A stretch of 47,253 bases of DNA from Darwinimomas sp045600945 (GTDB lineage Bacteria > Bacillota > Clostridia > Lachnospirales > Lachnospiraceae): positions 1 through 47,253 of the forward strand of contig JAZRYX010000075.1 of NCBI GenBank assembly GCA_045600945.1, given 5' to 3'. Shown in pieces: positions 24,931 to 33,971 of the stretch; positions within the stretch are counted from its first letter, which is position 1, and every line of letters starts with the position of its first letter. Made by a program: the position numbers and the translations under genes. The notes below the pieces were generated by a model that searched no databases, was not told the origin of the DNA, and saw nothing but the letters and a program-made list of their open reading frames with translations.

Positions 24931-26092
24931 TAGATACGGAAATAAAATATCGATACTGGGCTACGGATGCATGAGGCTTTCTCTAAAAGGAACATCCATA
25001 GATATAGAAAAAGCCCGAAAGGAAATCAAGACGGCTATAGATGGTGGCGTCAACTACTTTGATACTGCTTACGCATATCCGGGAAATGAAATTGCGGTCG
25101 GCGAGATCATTGAAAGCCTGGGAGTTCGCGACCGCATCAATATCACCACGAAACTTCCGCATTATCTCATAAAGAAAAGCGAAGACATGGAGAATTTCTT
25201 CACGGAAGAACTCCGAAGACTACGAACGGATTACGTAGATTATTATCTGATGCACATGCTTACCGACGTAGGAACATGGGAAAGACTTAAAATGCTGGGC
25301 ATCGTGGAGTGGCTGGCAGAGAAAAAGGCGAATGGACAGATAAAGCAGGTCGGGTTCTCATATCATGGAAACTCGGACGAATTCATAAAGCTTCTGGATG
25401 TATATGACTGGGATCTTGTTCAGATTCAGTACAACTATCTTGATGAGCATTCTCAGGCGGGACGTACCGGACTGAATGCCGCTGCCGCAAAAGGCCTTCC
25501 GGTAATTATTATGGAACCGCTGCGCGGAGGACGACTTGCGAACAATCTTCCTGAAAATGCAGAAAAACTTTTTGCACAGGACAGACGCGGATGGACTCCG
25601 GCCAAGTGGGGATTCAGATGGCTGTGGAATCAGCCGGAAGTCACTTGTGTATTATCCGGAATGAACTCCCTCAAAATGGTTGAGGAAAATTTGGTTTCGG
25701 CAGATGAAGCGGAAATCGGAGAGTTCAATCAGGAAGACAAAGCACTGATTGAAAATGTAGTAAAAGAAATTAATTCAAAAATGAAAGTAGGCTGCACCGG
25801 ATGTAGATACTGTATGCCTTGCCCTCAGGGAGTAGATATCCCGGGAACATTCGCGGCACTAAACAGATATTATTCGGACGGAATGTTTGCCGGAATCAAA
25901 GATTATTTCATGTGCACGGCAGTAAGGCGGACGGCAACGGATGCATCGCGCTGTATCGGATGCGGGAAATGTGAGCAGCACTGTCCGCAGAAGATAGAGA
26001 TACGGAAGATGCTGAAGCTTGCAGACAAAAAACTCGGAGGTTTCCCTTATAAAGTGGCGGTACGGGTGAGAAAAATAAAAATGAAATACTAA
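24914..26092 (+). CDS. Aldo/keto reductase with C-terminal 2[4Fe-4S] ferredoxin domain (copy 1)
   Basis: The 392-residue product has an aldo/keto reductase barrel: GYGCMRLSLKG, DGGVNYFDTAYAYPGNEIAVGEII with catalytic Asp and Tyr, KLPHYL with catalytic Lys, and DYYLMHMLTD with His. The C-terminus has CTGCRYCMPCPQGVDIPG and CIGCGKCEQHCPQKIEI, each a 4Fe-4S ligand set. Such proteins are common in Clostridia with unknown substrates. ATG 24914 is used because the alignment starts MKYRNDRYG; it overlaps the MATE gene by 17 bp. A paralogue lies at 28573, on the other side of glgP. Confidence 0.9.
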   Translation: MKYRNDRYGNKISILGYGCMRLSLKGTSIDIEKARKEIKTAIDGGVNYFDTAYAYPGNEIAVGEIIESLGVRDRINITTKLPHYLIKKSEDMENFFTEELRRLRTDYVDYYLMHMLTDVGTWERLKMLGIVEWLAEKKANGQIKQVGFSYHGNSDEFIKLLDVYDWDLVQIQYNYLDEHSQAGRTGLNAAAAKGLPVIIMEPLRGGRLANNLPENAEKLFAQDRRGWTPAKWGFRWLWNQPEVTCVLSGMNSLKMVEENLVSADEAEIGEFNQEDKALIENVVKEINSKMKVGCTGCRYCMPCPQGVDIPGTFAALNRYYSDGMFAGIKDYFMCTAVRRTATDASRCIGCGKCEQHCPQKIEIRKMLKLADKKLGGFPYKVAVRVRKIKMKY

Positions 26093-26122
26093 GATAAAAT
26101 ACGGATATTAAGGAGACGGTTT

Positions 26123-28576
26123 ATGGAAATAACGATGACGAAAGAAGAACTGCTTGCAGAGATAAAGAACAACCTGAAAACTCTTTACAGACGCACGCTG
26201 GATGATGCAAGTAAACAACAGATATATCAGGCACTTGCATATGCCATGGAAGATATCATTATCGGTGAGTGGATGGACACTCATAAAAAGACAGCCAATC
26301 AGAAGGCCAAGAGGGTTTATTATCTTTCCATGGAGTTTCTTATCGGCAGAGCATTGGGAAACAATATCTTAAACCTCGGGCAGATGCAGGTGGTTCAGGA
26401 GGTAATGAAGGAAATCGGAATAGATCTTACGGATATTGAAGATGAAGAACCGGATCCGGCACTTGGTAACGGCGGTCTGGGAAGGCTTGCTGCATGTTTC
26501 CTTGAATCTCTTTCAACTCTAAAATATCCTGCGTACGGATGCGGAATCAGATACCATTACGGTATGTTCAAACAGAAGATAGAGGACGGTTATCAGAAAG
26601 AAGTTCCGGATGCATGGCTTGAAAACGGATATCCGTTTGAGATGAAGCGTGCGGAGTATACACAGGAGGTTCGTTTCGGTGGAGATGTTAAGACAGAGAT
26701 TATAAACGGACGAGGGGTATTCACGCAGGAGAATTATACCTCAGTTCGTGCGGTACCATATGATATCCCGATCGTAGGATTCAGAAACGGTGTGGTCAAC
26801 ACTCTTCGTATCTGGGACGCAGAAGCTGTTTCCGATTTCAATCTCGACCAGTTTGATAAAGGTAATTATGCGCTTGCAGTTGAAAATGCAAACCTCGCGC
26901 GTACTCTTACGGAAGTACTTTATCCGAATGATAATCATACACAGGGTAAAGAGCTGCGATTAAAACAGCAGTATTTCTTTATTTCAGCTTCTCTCCAGAG
27001 AGCGCTGCAGGCATACAAGGATGTTTATGATGATATCCATGATCTTCCGAAGCATGTGGTATTTCAGATGAATGATACGCATCCGACCGTTGCTATTCCG
27101 GAACTTATGAGACTTCTTCTCGATCAGGAAGGACTGGAGTGGGACGAAGCATGGGATATCGTAACACACTGCTGCGCATATACGAACCATACGATAATGA
27201 GTGAAGCACTAGAGAAATGGCCTATAGAGCTTTTCGAAAGACTTCTTCCGAGAGTTTATATGATCGTCGATGAAATGAACAGACGATTTGTTGAAGATAT
27301 CAAAGCAAAATTCCCGAATGATCCCGGCAGAGTTGACCGTATGGCTATCCTTGTAAACGGACAGGTTCGCATGGCATATATGGCAATATATGCAGGATAC
27401 TCAGTAAACGGCGTTGCCGCACTTCATACACACATCCTGAAGACACAGGAGCTTAAGGACTTCTATGAGATGTGGCCGGAGAAATTCAACAACAAGACAA
27501 ACGGAATCACACAGAGAAGATTCCTTCTTCATGCCAATCCTCTCCTTTCGGATTGGATTACGGAGAAACTCGGAACAGACGGATGGATCACAGATCTTGC
27601 GATGCTTAAGGAACTTGATGCCCTTGCAACAGATGACAAGGCGCAGGAAGAGTTCATGAACATCAAGAGAGCCAACAAAGTACGCCTTGCGAAGTATATA
27701 AAGAAGCATAACGGAATAGATGTTGATGTTGACTCGATGTTCGATATACAGGTTAAAAGACTCCACGAATACAAACGCCAGCTGCTCAACATCCTTCGCG
27801 TTATGTATATGTACAACAAGATTAAGGAAAATCCGGGAATGGATATAGTTCCGAGGACATATATCTTCGGAGCAAAGGCTGCCGCAGGATACAAGATTGC
27901 AAAACTTACTATCAAGCTTATCAACTCGGTAGCTGATGTAATTAACAATGATCCGTATCTTGGCGGAAAGATGAAAGTCGTATTTATCGAAGACTACAGA
28001 GTATCAAACGGAGAAATAATCTTCGCGGCAGCAGATCTTTCAGAGCAGATTTCAACAGCTTCGAAAGAGGCTTCGGGAACAGGTTGTATGAAGTTCATGT
28101 TAAACGGTGCACCTACGATAGGAACACTTGACGGAGCCAATGTCGAAATGTACGAAGAGCTGGGCAATAAAGATATGTTCATATTCGGAACGCCGTCAGA
28201 TGAGATTATTGAACATGAGCATCGAGGTGATTACAATCCCGCACAGATTTATGAAAGCGATTGGGAGATCCGCAGAGTTCTTAATCAGCTGATAGACGGA
28301 ACGTTTTCAAATGGTGATCCGAACCTCTTCAGAGATTTATACAATTCTTTGACTAACACGCAGGAGACCGGAGTTGCGGACAGATACTTCAATATACTTG
28401 ATATGAGATCTTATATCGAGGCTCAATTCAGAGTTGATGAAGCATTTAAAAATAAATCAGAGTGGGCACGTTTGGCTATACGTCAGACTGCATGTGCAGG
28501 CAAGTTCTCGTCAGACAGAACTATTGAAGAATATGTCAGTGATATCTGGCATCTGAATAAGCTGGAGGAATTATGA
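26123..28576 (+). CDS. glgP: Glycogen/maltodextrin phosphorylase
   Basis: The 817-residue product is full length for the family. It contains AKRVYYLSMEFLIGRALGNN, DEEPDPALGNGGLGRLAACFLESL, PVPYDIPIVGF-like DIPIVGFRNG, and the PLP-binding motif EASGTGCMKFMLNGAPTIGTLDGANVE with the Schiff-base Lys near residue 657. It releases glucose-1-phosphate from alpha-1,4-glucans in the cytosol. GGAGA precedes ATG 26123; a second in-frame ATG lies four codons later. It overlaps the downstream aldo/keto reductase by 4 bp (ATGA), indicating translational coupling. Confidence 0.96.
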   Translation: MEITMTKEELLAEIKNNLKTLYRRTLDDASKQQIYQALAYAMEDIIIGEWMDTHKKTANQKAKRVYYLSMEFLIGRALGNNILNLGQMQVVQEVMKEIGIDLTDIEDEEPDPALGNGGLGRLAACFLESLSTLKYPAYGCGIRYHYGMFKQKIEDGYQKEVPDAWLENGYPFEMKRAEYTQEVRFGGDVKTEIINGRGVFTQENYTSVRAVPYDIPIVGFRNGVVNTLRIWDAEAVSDFNLDQFDKGNYALAVENANLARTLTEVLYPNDNHTQGKELRLKQQYFFISASLQRALQAYKDVYDDIHDLPKHVVFQMNDTHPTVAIPELMRLLLDQEGLEWDEAWDIVTHCCAYTNHTIMSEALEKWPIELFERLLPRVYMIVDEMNRRFVEDIKAKFPNDPGRVDRMAILVNGQVRMAYMAIYAGYSVNGVAALHTHILKTQELKDFYEMWPEKFNNKTNGITQRRFLLHANPLLSDWITEKLGTDGWITDLAMLKELDALATDDKAQEEFMNIKRANKVRLAKYIKKHNGIDVDVDSMFDIQVKRLHEYKRQLLNILRVMYMYNKIKENPGMDIVPRTYIFGAKAAAGYKIAKLTIKLINSVADVINNDPYLGGKMKVVFIEDYRVSNGEIIFAAADLSEQISTASKEASGTGCMKFMLNGAPTIGTLDGANVEMYEELGNKDMFIFGTPSDEIIEHEHRGDYNPAQIYESDWEIRRVLNQLIDGTFSNGDPNLFRDLYNSLTNTQETGVADRYFNILDMRSYIEAQFRVDEAFKNKSEWARLAIRQTACAGKFSSDRTIEEYVSDIWHLNKLEEL

Positions 28577-29685
28577 TATACTCGGATTTTTGCGGTGAGA
28601 AAGTTTCTCTTTTGGGACTCGGGGGAATGCGGTTTCCGAAACTCGACAACGGAGAGATTGATAAAAATCAAGTTGCACAGATGATTGAGCATGCATTTGA
28701 GGGAGGTCTCAATTATATTGATACCGCATGGCCTTATCATGACGGAAAATCGGAACTTGTGCTGGGTGAATTGTTGGAAAATTATCCGAGGGAATCATAT
28801 TTTCTTGCCGATAAATTTCCGGGACATCAGCACCTTCCGGATTCCCATCCTCAGAAGATTTTCGAGAAGCAACTGGAAAAATGCAGAACGGAATACTTTG
28901 ATTTCTATCTGCTTCACAATGTTGCCGAGGGTACCGTAGATGTTTATGAAGATCCTCAGTGGGGCATAATAGATTATTTTCTTGAACAGAAGAAACTGGG
29001 CAGAATCAGACATCTGGGGTTCTCGTGTCACGGACGTGTGCCGCTGCTTAAAGAGTTTCTGAAGAAATATTCCGAAGAGATGGAGTTTTGTCAGATACAG
29101 TTCAATTATCTGGACTGGACGCTGCAGAGTGCAAATGAAAAGTATGAGATTCTGAAATCATTTAATAAGCCGATTATTGTTATGGAACCGATACGCGGAG
29201 GAAAGCTTGCGGATGATGTTGATTCGGCTTTCAGATGGATACAGAGATTCGATCAGATTAAAGTAGTACTCAGCGGCATGAGCAGCGTTTCACAGCTTGA
29301 TCAGAATCTCGAAATATTCAGGGAAAGAAAGCCGCTGAGTGATGCGGAAACAGAAAAACTTCTTGATAAAGCAGAGTCACTGAAACAGGGCGTCCCGTGC
29401 ACGCGCTGCGGATACTGCAAAGAAGGATGTCCGATGCAGATGGATATACCGGAGATACTTGCGGCATATAATGACGCAATGATTTATAAGAGTGTAAATG
29501 TTTCTATGTTTCTTGAATCACTTCCGGAGGAAAAACGCCCCGGAGCATGCATCGGATGCGGAGCCTGCGCGGCTATATGCCCGCAGCAGATTGATATTCC
29601 GGATGCAATGAAGAAGTTTAGTGAAATGAAACTTGATAGCTGGGCACAAATATGCAAAGAAAGAAACGCAATCAGTTTATTTTAA
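28573..29685 (+). CDS. Aldo/keto reductase with C-terminal 2[4Fe-4S] ferredoxin domain (copy 2)
   Basis: The 370-residue product parallels the copy at 24914: LGLGGMRFPKLDNG, GGLNYIDTAWPYHDGKSELVLGELL with catalytic Asp and Tyr, DKFPGH with Lys, and FDFYLLHNV with His. The cluster motifs are CTRCGYCKEGCPMQMDIPE and CIGCGACAAICPQQIDIPD. The two copies are clearly paralogous but diverged. The ATG overlaps the glgP stop (ATGA). The 3' end overlaps the convergent potD gene by 14 bp, and no terminator is seen between them. Confidence 0.9.
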   Translation: MIYSDFCGEKVSLLGLGGMRFPKLDNGEIDKNQVAQMIEHAFEGGLNYIDTAWPYHDGKSELVLGELLENYPRESYFLADKFPGHQHLPDSHPQKIFEKQLEKCRTEYFDFYLLHNVAEGTVDVYEDPQWGIIDYFLEQKKLGRIRHLGFSCHGRVPLLKEFLKKYSEEMEFCQIQFNYLDWTLQSANEKYEILKSFNKPIIVMEPIRGGKLADDVDSAFRWIQRFDQIKVVLSGMSSVSQLDQNLEIFRERKPLSDAETEKLLDKAESLKQGVPCTRCGYCKEGCPMQMDIPEILAAYNDAMIYKSVNVSMFLESLPEEKRPGACIGCGACAAICPQQIDIPDAMKKFSEMKLDSWAQICKERNAISLF

Positions 29686-30781
29686 CATTTTCCCAAAGTG
29701 TGTTTATATAATCCAAAGTGTCCTGATCGAGATTACGATAAGCATACTTGTTATATAGTGTCGAAAAATTTTCCATAGGAGGGTAGAGGACACTCATTGC
29801 GTCCTCGCCCATTTCCTCGATATAATCCGGATCCGTATAAACGATTTTATTCGGTGATGCATACCATGTGAATTCGGCATTTGCAACAGCCGCATCATGG
29901 TCGAGCATATAGTTGATGAAAATCTCCGCAAGCTCCTTATCTTCACAGCATTTCGGGATGCACATTGCATCGATGTAATAGTTGGTAGGATCCGGGTAGT
30001 AGAATCTGAGATCGACATCCTCCGCCTCGGCATCAAGCATTGTGAAATAATCTCCTGCATAATATGCACCGATAGCAGCCTCGCCTGATTCCATCAGATT
30101 GAATATTTCATCCATGACAAGACCGTATCTAAGCGGCTGTTGTTTCATAAGCTCCTCGTACTCCGCATCCCAGTCCGCATGATCGGTGGAGTTTACATCG
30201 AGGTTGAGCCTGTACGCAGCAGTTCCGAATGCATCTCTTGAGTTGTTGAACTGAAGTATACGTCCGGCATATTTTTCATCCCACATAAGATCCCATCCGT
30301 TTGCATCTGCAGGGTCAACTTCGTTGGCATTGTAGATGATTCCCACGATACCGTATGCATAAGGAACAGAATATTTATCTTCCGGATCGTAATAGAGTCC
30401 GTGAAAATTATCATCGATATTCTTGTAATTTGGAATATTGTCAAAGTCAAGCGGAAGCAGAAGATCTTCTTTTTCCATACGTGCAATCATATAATCGGAA
30501 GGAATGATGACATCATAGCTTACGGCACCGGTTGATATCTTGGCATACATATCCTCATTACTTGCGAAGGTATCATAGTTGACCTGTATGTCACCGCCGT
30601 ATTCCTGCTCATACCATTTTTCAAACTCGGCAATCGTATCAAAACTGTCCTCGCTGCCGTCGGATATATATTCTCCCCAGTTATATACATTAAGCACACG
30701 GGTTTGGCTTCCGCCACCGCATCCTGCAAGGCACAGCATAGAAGTAACAGCAATTAATGCTGCGATAAGGATCTTTCTCAT
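29672..30781 (-). CDS. potD: Spermidine/putrescine ABC transporter substrate-binding lipoprotein
   Basis: The 369-residue product starts with a lipoprotein signal (MRKILIAALIAVTSMLCLAGCGGG), with lipobox LAGC and the modified Cys near residue 21. The mature part has LNVYNWGEYISDGS and ISTGAVSYDVIIPSDYM, typical of PotD/PotF. It captures polyamines outside the membrane for PotABC. It is the last gene of the potABCD operon and overlaps potC by 4 bp. Its stop overlaps the convergent aldo/keto reductase gene. Confidence 0.93.
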   Translation of the reverse strand: MRKILIAALIAVTSMLCLAGCGGGSQTRVLNVYNWGEYISDGSEDSFDTIAEFEKWYEQEYGGDIQVNYDTFASNEDMYAKISTGAVSYDVIIPSDYMIARMEKEDLLLPLDFDNIPNYKNIDDNFHGLYYDPEDKYSVPYAYGIVGIIYNANEVDPADANGWDLMWDEKYAGRILQFNNSRDAFGTAAYRLNLDVNSTDHADWDAEYEELMKQQPLRYGLVMDEIFNLMESGEAAIGAYYAGDYFTMLDAEAEDVDLRFYYPDPTNYYIDAMCIPKCCEDKELAEIFINYMLDHDAAVANAEFTWYASPNKIVYTDPDYIEEMGEDAMSVLYPPMENFSTLYNKYAYRNLDQDTLDYINTLWENVKIN

Positions 30782-31578
30782 TTGTGTTTACCTCCGTCTT
30801 TATCCACATCGGATAAATTACTGAAAATAAGAAGTGCAAGAATCACAAAGAACGTGATGGTTGCGAGAGCATACATTTTAGGTGTTACCGTTTTCTTGGT
30901 CATGTTGTAGATTCTGATGGGCAGAGTCTGAAATCCGTTACCGGAAGTAAAGTAACTTATTACGAAATCGTCAAGGCTCATCGTAAATGCCATGATGGCT
31001 CCTGTGATTATACCGGGAGCAATCTCCGGTATAGTTACTTTGAAAAATGCCCTGAGCGGAGTGCATCCGAGATCCTGCGCGGCCTCGGGAAGCGCTCTGT
31101 CCATCTGTCCCAGTTTCGGAAGAACCTGAAGTATTACATAGGGCAGACAGAAAGTAATATGAGCGATAAGTAAAGTTCCGAAATTAAGACTTGCCGTTCG
31201 TCCGATTATTCTTCCGACAAATACGAACATGAGCATGAGGGATATACCCGTGATGATATCCGGATTGGTCATCGGTATATCAGTAACGGTATCCATGTAT
31301 CTGCGGTACCATTTTGAACGTAATTTATTTATACCGACCGACGCTGCAGTTCCCATAATCGTCGAAATAACCATGGAAAGAAACGCAAGTATCAGGGTGT
31401 TTTTCACACTTGTCAAAGTCTGCTTATCACTGAACAGCTCACTGTACCATCTGAAAGAAAAGCCCGAGAATACCGAAAGACTCTTGGTGGTATTAAAAGA
31501 GAATACCAGCAGTATCGCTATCGGTGCGAACAGGAAAATAAATACTATGACCGTGAAAATCTTCGATGCCGTCTTCAT
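30778..31578 (-). CDS. potC: Spermidine/putrescine ABC transporter permease PotC
   Basis: The 266-residue inner-membrane protein has about six helices. It contains FSFNTTKSLSVFSGFSFRWYSELF at the N-terminus and the EAA loop AAQDLGCTPLRAFFKVTIPEIAPGIITG, which contacts the ATPase. The order potA-B-C-D and the FSFRWYxELF motif identify it as PotC. It overlaps potB and potD by 4 bp each (ATGA). Confidence 0.93.
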   Translation of the reverse strand: MKTASKIFTVIVFIFLFAPIAILLVFSFNTTKSLSVFSGFSFRWYSELFSDKQTLTSVKNTLILAFLSMVISTIMGTAASVGINKLRSKWYRRYMDTVTDIPMTNPDIITGISLMLMFVFVGRIIGRTASLNFGTLLIAHITFCLPYVILQVLPKLGQMDRALPEAAQDLGCTPLRAFFKVTIPEIAPGIITGAIMAFTMSLDDFVISYFTSGNGFQTLPIRIYNMTKKTVTPKMYALATITFFVILALLIFSNLSDVDKDGGKHK

Positions 31579-32459
31579 CTTCCGCCACCTCCGTTCACGA
31601 CTTTTCCGGTCAGCTTCTTCATAGCAGCCATACAGATGAGCAAAATAATCATAAGTATAAATGCTATCGCCGCAGCAAAGTGCAGATTATTTGCGGTGTA
31701 TTGTCCTTCAATTGCATCACCGATCAGGAAGAACTTACCGCTGCCGAGTTTCTGAGATATGTAGAATGTACTGATAGAAGGAATAAGAACCATGGTGATT
31801 CCGCTTAAAACTCCCGGCAAAGAAAGCGGGAATATGACCTTTCTCAGTACAGCAAAATCGTTGCATCCGAGATCTTTGGCTGCCTCTATGAGCTTATAAT
31901 CCATCTTTGCCATAATCGAATAGATGGGAAGCACCATATAAGGAAGATAATCGTAAACCATACCGATGATGACGGCGGTTTCCGTCCCTATTACGTGCAG
32001 AGGCTTAAGACCTAAAAGACCGAGGAACCCGTTCAGGATACCTGTATCCTGAAGTATGGTCATCCATGCGTATGTCCTGATAAGGAAGTTCATCCACATC
32101 GGAATCATAATCAGTATCAGCATTATGCGCTGTGCTTTCTCGCCGGCATTTGCCATGATATATGCGATCGGATATCCGAGGATAAAGCAGATAACCGTCG
32201 AAATGACAGCAAGTTTCAGCGAACGCATGAAAATAAGTATATATGTATGTACTTCTTTTCCGTCCACTTCACTGGTAGCGGTAAAAAATCTTGTTATATT
32301 TTCGGTAGTGAAGCCGAATCCGTTGTTTGTGAAAGCATAGTATGCCACAAATGCAAGCGGAACGACTATAAAAAGCAGAGACCATACAGAATACGGAAGC
32401 AGTTCGACTCTGAACGATCCGGCCTTATTCAAACCGATTTTTCGTTCGGAATTATTCAT
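31575..32459 (-). CDS. potB: Spermidine/putrescine ABC transporter permease PotB
   Basis: The 294-residue protein has about six membrane helices and the EAA loop AAKDLGCNDFAVLRKVIFPLSLPGVLSG. The WMNFLIRTYAWMTIL segment is a PotB hallmark. The N-terminal 20 residues are cytosolic and basic (SERKIGLNKAGSFRVELLPY). It forms the translocation channel with PotC. The start overlaps the potA stop and its end overlaps potC by 4 bp. Confidence 0.93.
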   Translation of the reverse strand: MNNSERKIGLNKAGSFRVELLPYSVWSLLFIVVPLAFVAYYAFTNNGFGFTTENITRFFTATSEVDGKEVHTYILIFMRSLKLAVISTVICFILGYPIAYIMANAGEKAQRIMLILIMIPMWMNFLIRTYAWMTILQDTGILNGFLGLLGLKPLHVIGTETAVIIGMVYDYLPYMVLPIYSIMAKMDYKLIEAAKDLGCNDFAVLRKVIFPLSLPGVLSGITMVLIPSISTFYISQKLGSGKFFLIGDAIEGQYTANNLHFAAAIAFILMIILLICMAAMKKLTGKVVNGGGGR

Positions 32460-33583
32460 GCTTCGACCTCGCTTTCGGGATCCATGGGATGCTCAAGTTC
32501 ATCAAGCTCGTTGGAGAAGGATGAGTAGTCCCCGTACAGTCCTGAATATTCCGACTTCTTCATAATATGGATTGCATCCGGCTCAATATAAAGCCCGATG
32601 TGTTCATCAACATCAACAAAATCCGTTGTCTGTATCATCCATTTGAATCCGCCGATATCAACGATGATTTCATAATGAACTCCCATAAAGGTGACGGAAG
32701 TAACCACTCCGTCAAGGTGTCCTTTGTCTACAGGAACTATATCAACATCTTCAGGACGGACTACTACATCCACAGCTTCGTTTTTGCCGAATCCGGTATC
32801 AACACACTCGAAAGTATGACCGGAAAAACGAACCAGTCTGTCTTCCAGAAAGATTCCGTCAAGTATATTGCTTTCTCCGATAAAATCTGCGACGAAAGCA
32901 TTCTTCGGTTCGTTATATATATCTGTAGGGGATCCTATCTGCTGAATCTTTCCGTTGCTCATGACAACGATAGTATCACTCATCGTGAGAGCCTCTTCCT
33001 GATCGTGAGTAACGAAAACAAAAGTGATACCTGTGGCTTTTTGAATCTTTTTCAGCTCTTGCTGCATATCTTTGCGAAGTTTCAGATCCAGTGCACCGAG
33101 AGGCTCATCAAGAAGAAGGACTCTTGGATGTGAAATCAGCGCTCTTGCTATTGCTACACGCTGCTGCTGTCCTCCGGAGAGTTCGTTGACGCGACGTTTT
33201 GAAAGGTGCAGAAGCTTAACAAGCTCAAGCATCTCTTTTACTTTTGTGTTGATCTCTTCTTTGGGAAGCTTCTTTTCTCTCAGAGGGAAGGCAACATTTT
33301 CAAATACATTCAGGTGAGGGAAGAGAGCATACTTCTGAAATACGGTATTTACATTTCTTTTGTATGGCGGAAGATCATTGATTTTTTCACCAAGGAAAAC
33401 CACATCGCCTTCATCGGGCTGTACAAATCCTCCTATCAGACGAAGAGTGGTTGTCTTACCACAGCCTGACGGTCCCAGCAGAGTCAGGAATTCGTTGTCA
33501 TATATATGGAGATTAATATTGTCCAGAACTTTTTCGCCGTCAAATGACTTGGTTATGTTTTTAAGTTCGATGATCTTCTGCAT
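32456..33583 (-). CDS. potA: Spermidine/putrescine ABC transporter ATPase PotA
   Basis: The 375-residue ATPase has Walker A GPSGCGKTT, the Q loop, signature LSGGQQQRVAIARALI, Walker B VLLLDEPLGALD and the H loop FVTHDQEEALT. The C-terminal TOBE-type regulatory domain (about 240-350) has VVRPEDVDI, typical of PotA/MalK. It powers polyamine uptake. The start is preceded by GGGGGAAAG. It lies 42 nt downstream of the T run of a strong terminator that ends a long structured region, so its expression probably depends on readthrough. Confidence 0.94.
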   Translation of the reverse strand: MQKIIELKNITKSFDGEKVLDNINLHIYDNEFLTLLGPSGCGKTTTLRLIGGFVQPDEGDVVFLGEKINDLPPYKRNVNTVFQKYALFPHLNVFENVAFPLREKKLPKEEINTKVKEMLELVKLLHLSKRRVNELSGGQQQRVAIARALISHPRVLLLDEPLGALDLKLRKDMQQELKKIQKATGITFVFVTHDQEEALTMSDTIVVMSNGKIQQIGSPTDIYNEPKNAFVADFIGESNILDGIFLEDRLVRFSGHTFECVDTGFGKNEAVDVVVRPEDVDIVPVDKGHLDGVVTSVTFMGVHYEIIVDIGGFKWMIQTTDFVDVDEHIGLYIEPDAIHIMKKSEYSGLYGDYSSFSNELDELEHPMDPESEVEA

Positions 33584-33625
33584 AACTTTCCCCCGTCTTT
33601 ATGCATATTATTGCCGGTTCTTTAC

Positions 33626-33659
33626 AAAACAAAAAGCGGCGCGCCGGATGGCACACCAC
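33626..33659 (-). terminator. Strong intrinsic terminator upstream of potA
   Basis: On the minus strand GUGGUGUGCC (33659-33650) pairs over all 10 bases (three G-U) with GGCGCGCCGC (33645-33636) around loop AUCC, followed by UUUUUGUUUU (33635-33626). Confidence 0.85.
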
Positions 33660-33919
33660 TTGTATGATTTAACGGATTTTTCGATACTCCACATGTGACG
33701 GAAAGCCGCAGAACATACGAAGTATCACAATCTCAATGGGTTTAGAGTCTATATAGCAAAGATTACTTTTACTACTCTTATTGACCATTTCACAAGTTAT
33801 ATGCCAAAGGCACCGGTTATGAAGTAACCAACTTTTGAAACTGAGCTTTTAACTCAATCAATAATGCAACATCTGTTGCCAAAACATCTTGCTTTGGAAG
33901 ACCCGCTTCCAATTGAGAT
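33626..33919 (-). ncRNA. Candidate structured RNA (about 294 nt) upstream of potABCD
   Basis: The 388-bp gap between potA and alr holds, on the minus strand, a promoter (33954-33926), a structured RNA and a terminator. Closing stem: AUCUCAAU (33919-33912)/AUUGAGAU (33737-33730). Inside: UUGGAAG-CGGGU-CUUCCAA (33912-33894), GCAAC-AGAU-GUUGC (33879-33866), UUGAG/CUCAG (33857-33841), GGUUA-CUUCA-UAACC (33829-33815), GUGCC-UUU-GGCAU (33813-33801) and AGAGU/ACUCU (33778-33744). Loop GGGU (33904-33901) complements ACCC (33741-33738), a pseudoknot next to the closing stem. A second domain, GAUACU/AGUAUC (33726-33683), has inner UAUGU/ACAUG and CGG/CCG. G-U pairs fit only the minus strand. No known family was recognised. 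Confidence 0.65.
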
Positions 33920-33925
33920 AGGTAA

Positions 33926-33954
33926 ATTGTAAATTACGCGTGACTATATGTCAA
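33926..33954 (-). promoter_or_regulatory. Strong predicted sigma-A promoter of the pot leader RNA
   Basis: On the minus strand a perfect TTGACA (33954-33949) and TACAAT (33931-33926) are 17 bp apart. It lies 17 bp downstream of the alr stop codon, with a predicted start near 33919. Confidence 0.85.
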
Positions 33955-33971
33955 TAATTTTACTGCTTTTA

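Noticed and set aside
33817..33933. Minus-strand 38-codon frame reading YLSQLEAGLPKQDVL... that looks protein-like
   Set aside because: It has no ATG or SD, and its 5' end overlaps the promoter -10 box; hairpins, pseudoknot and terminator favour RNA. A remnant of a coding gene cannot be fully excluded.
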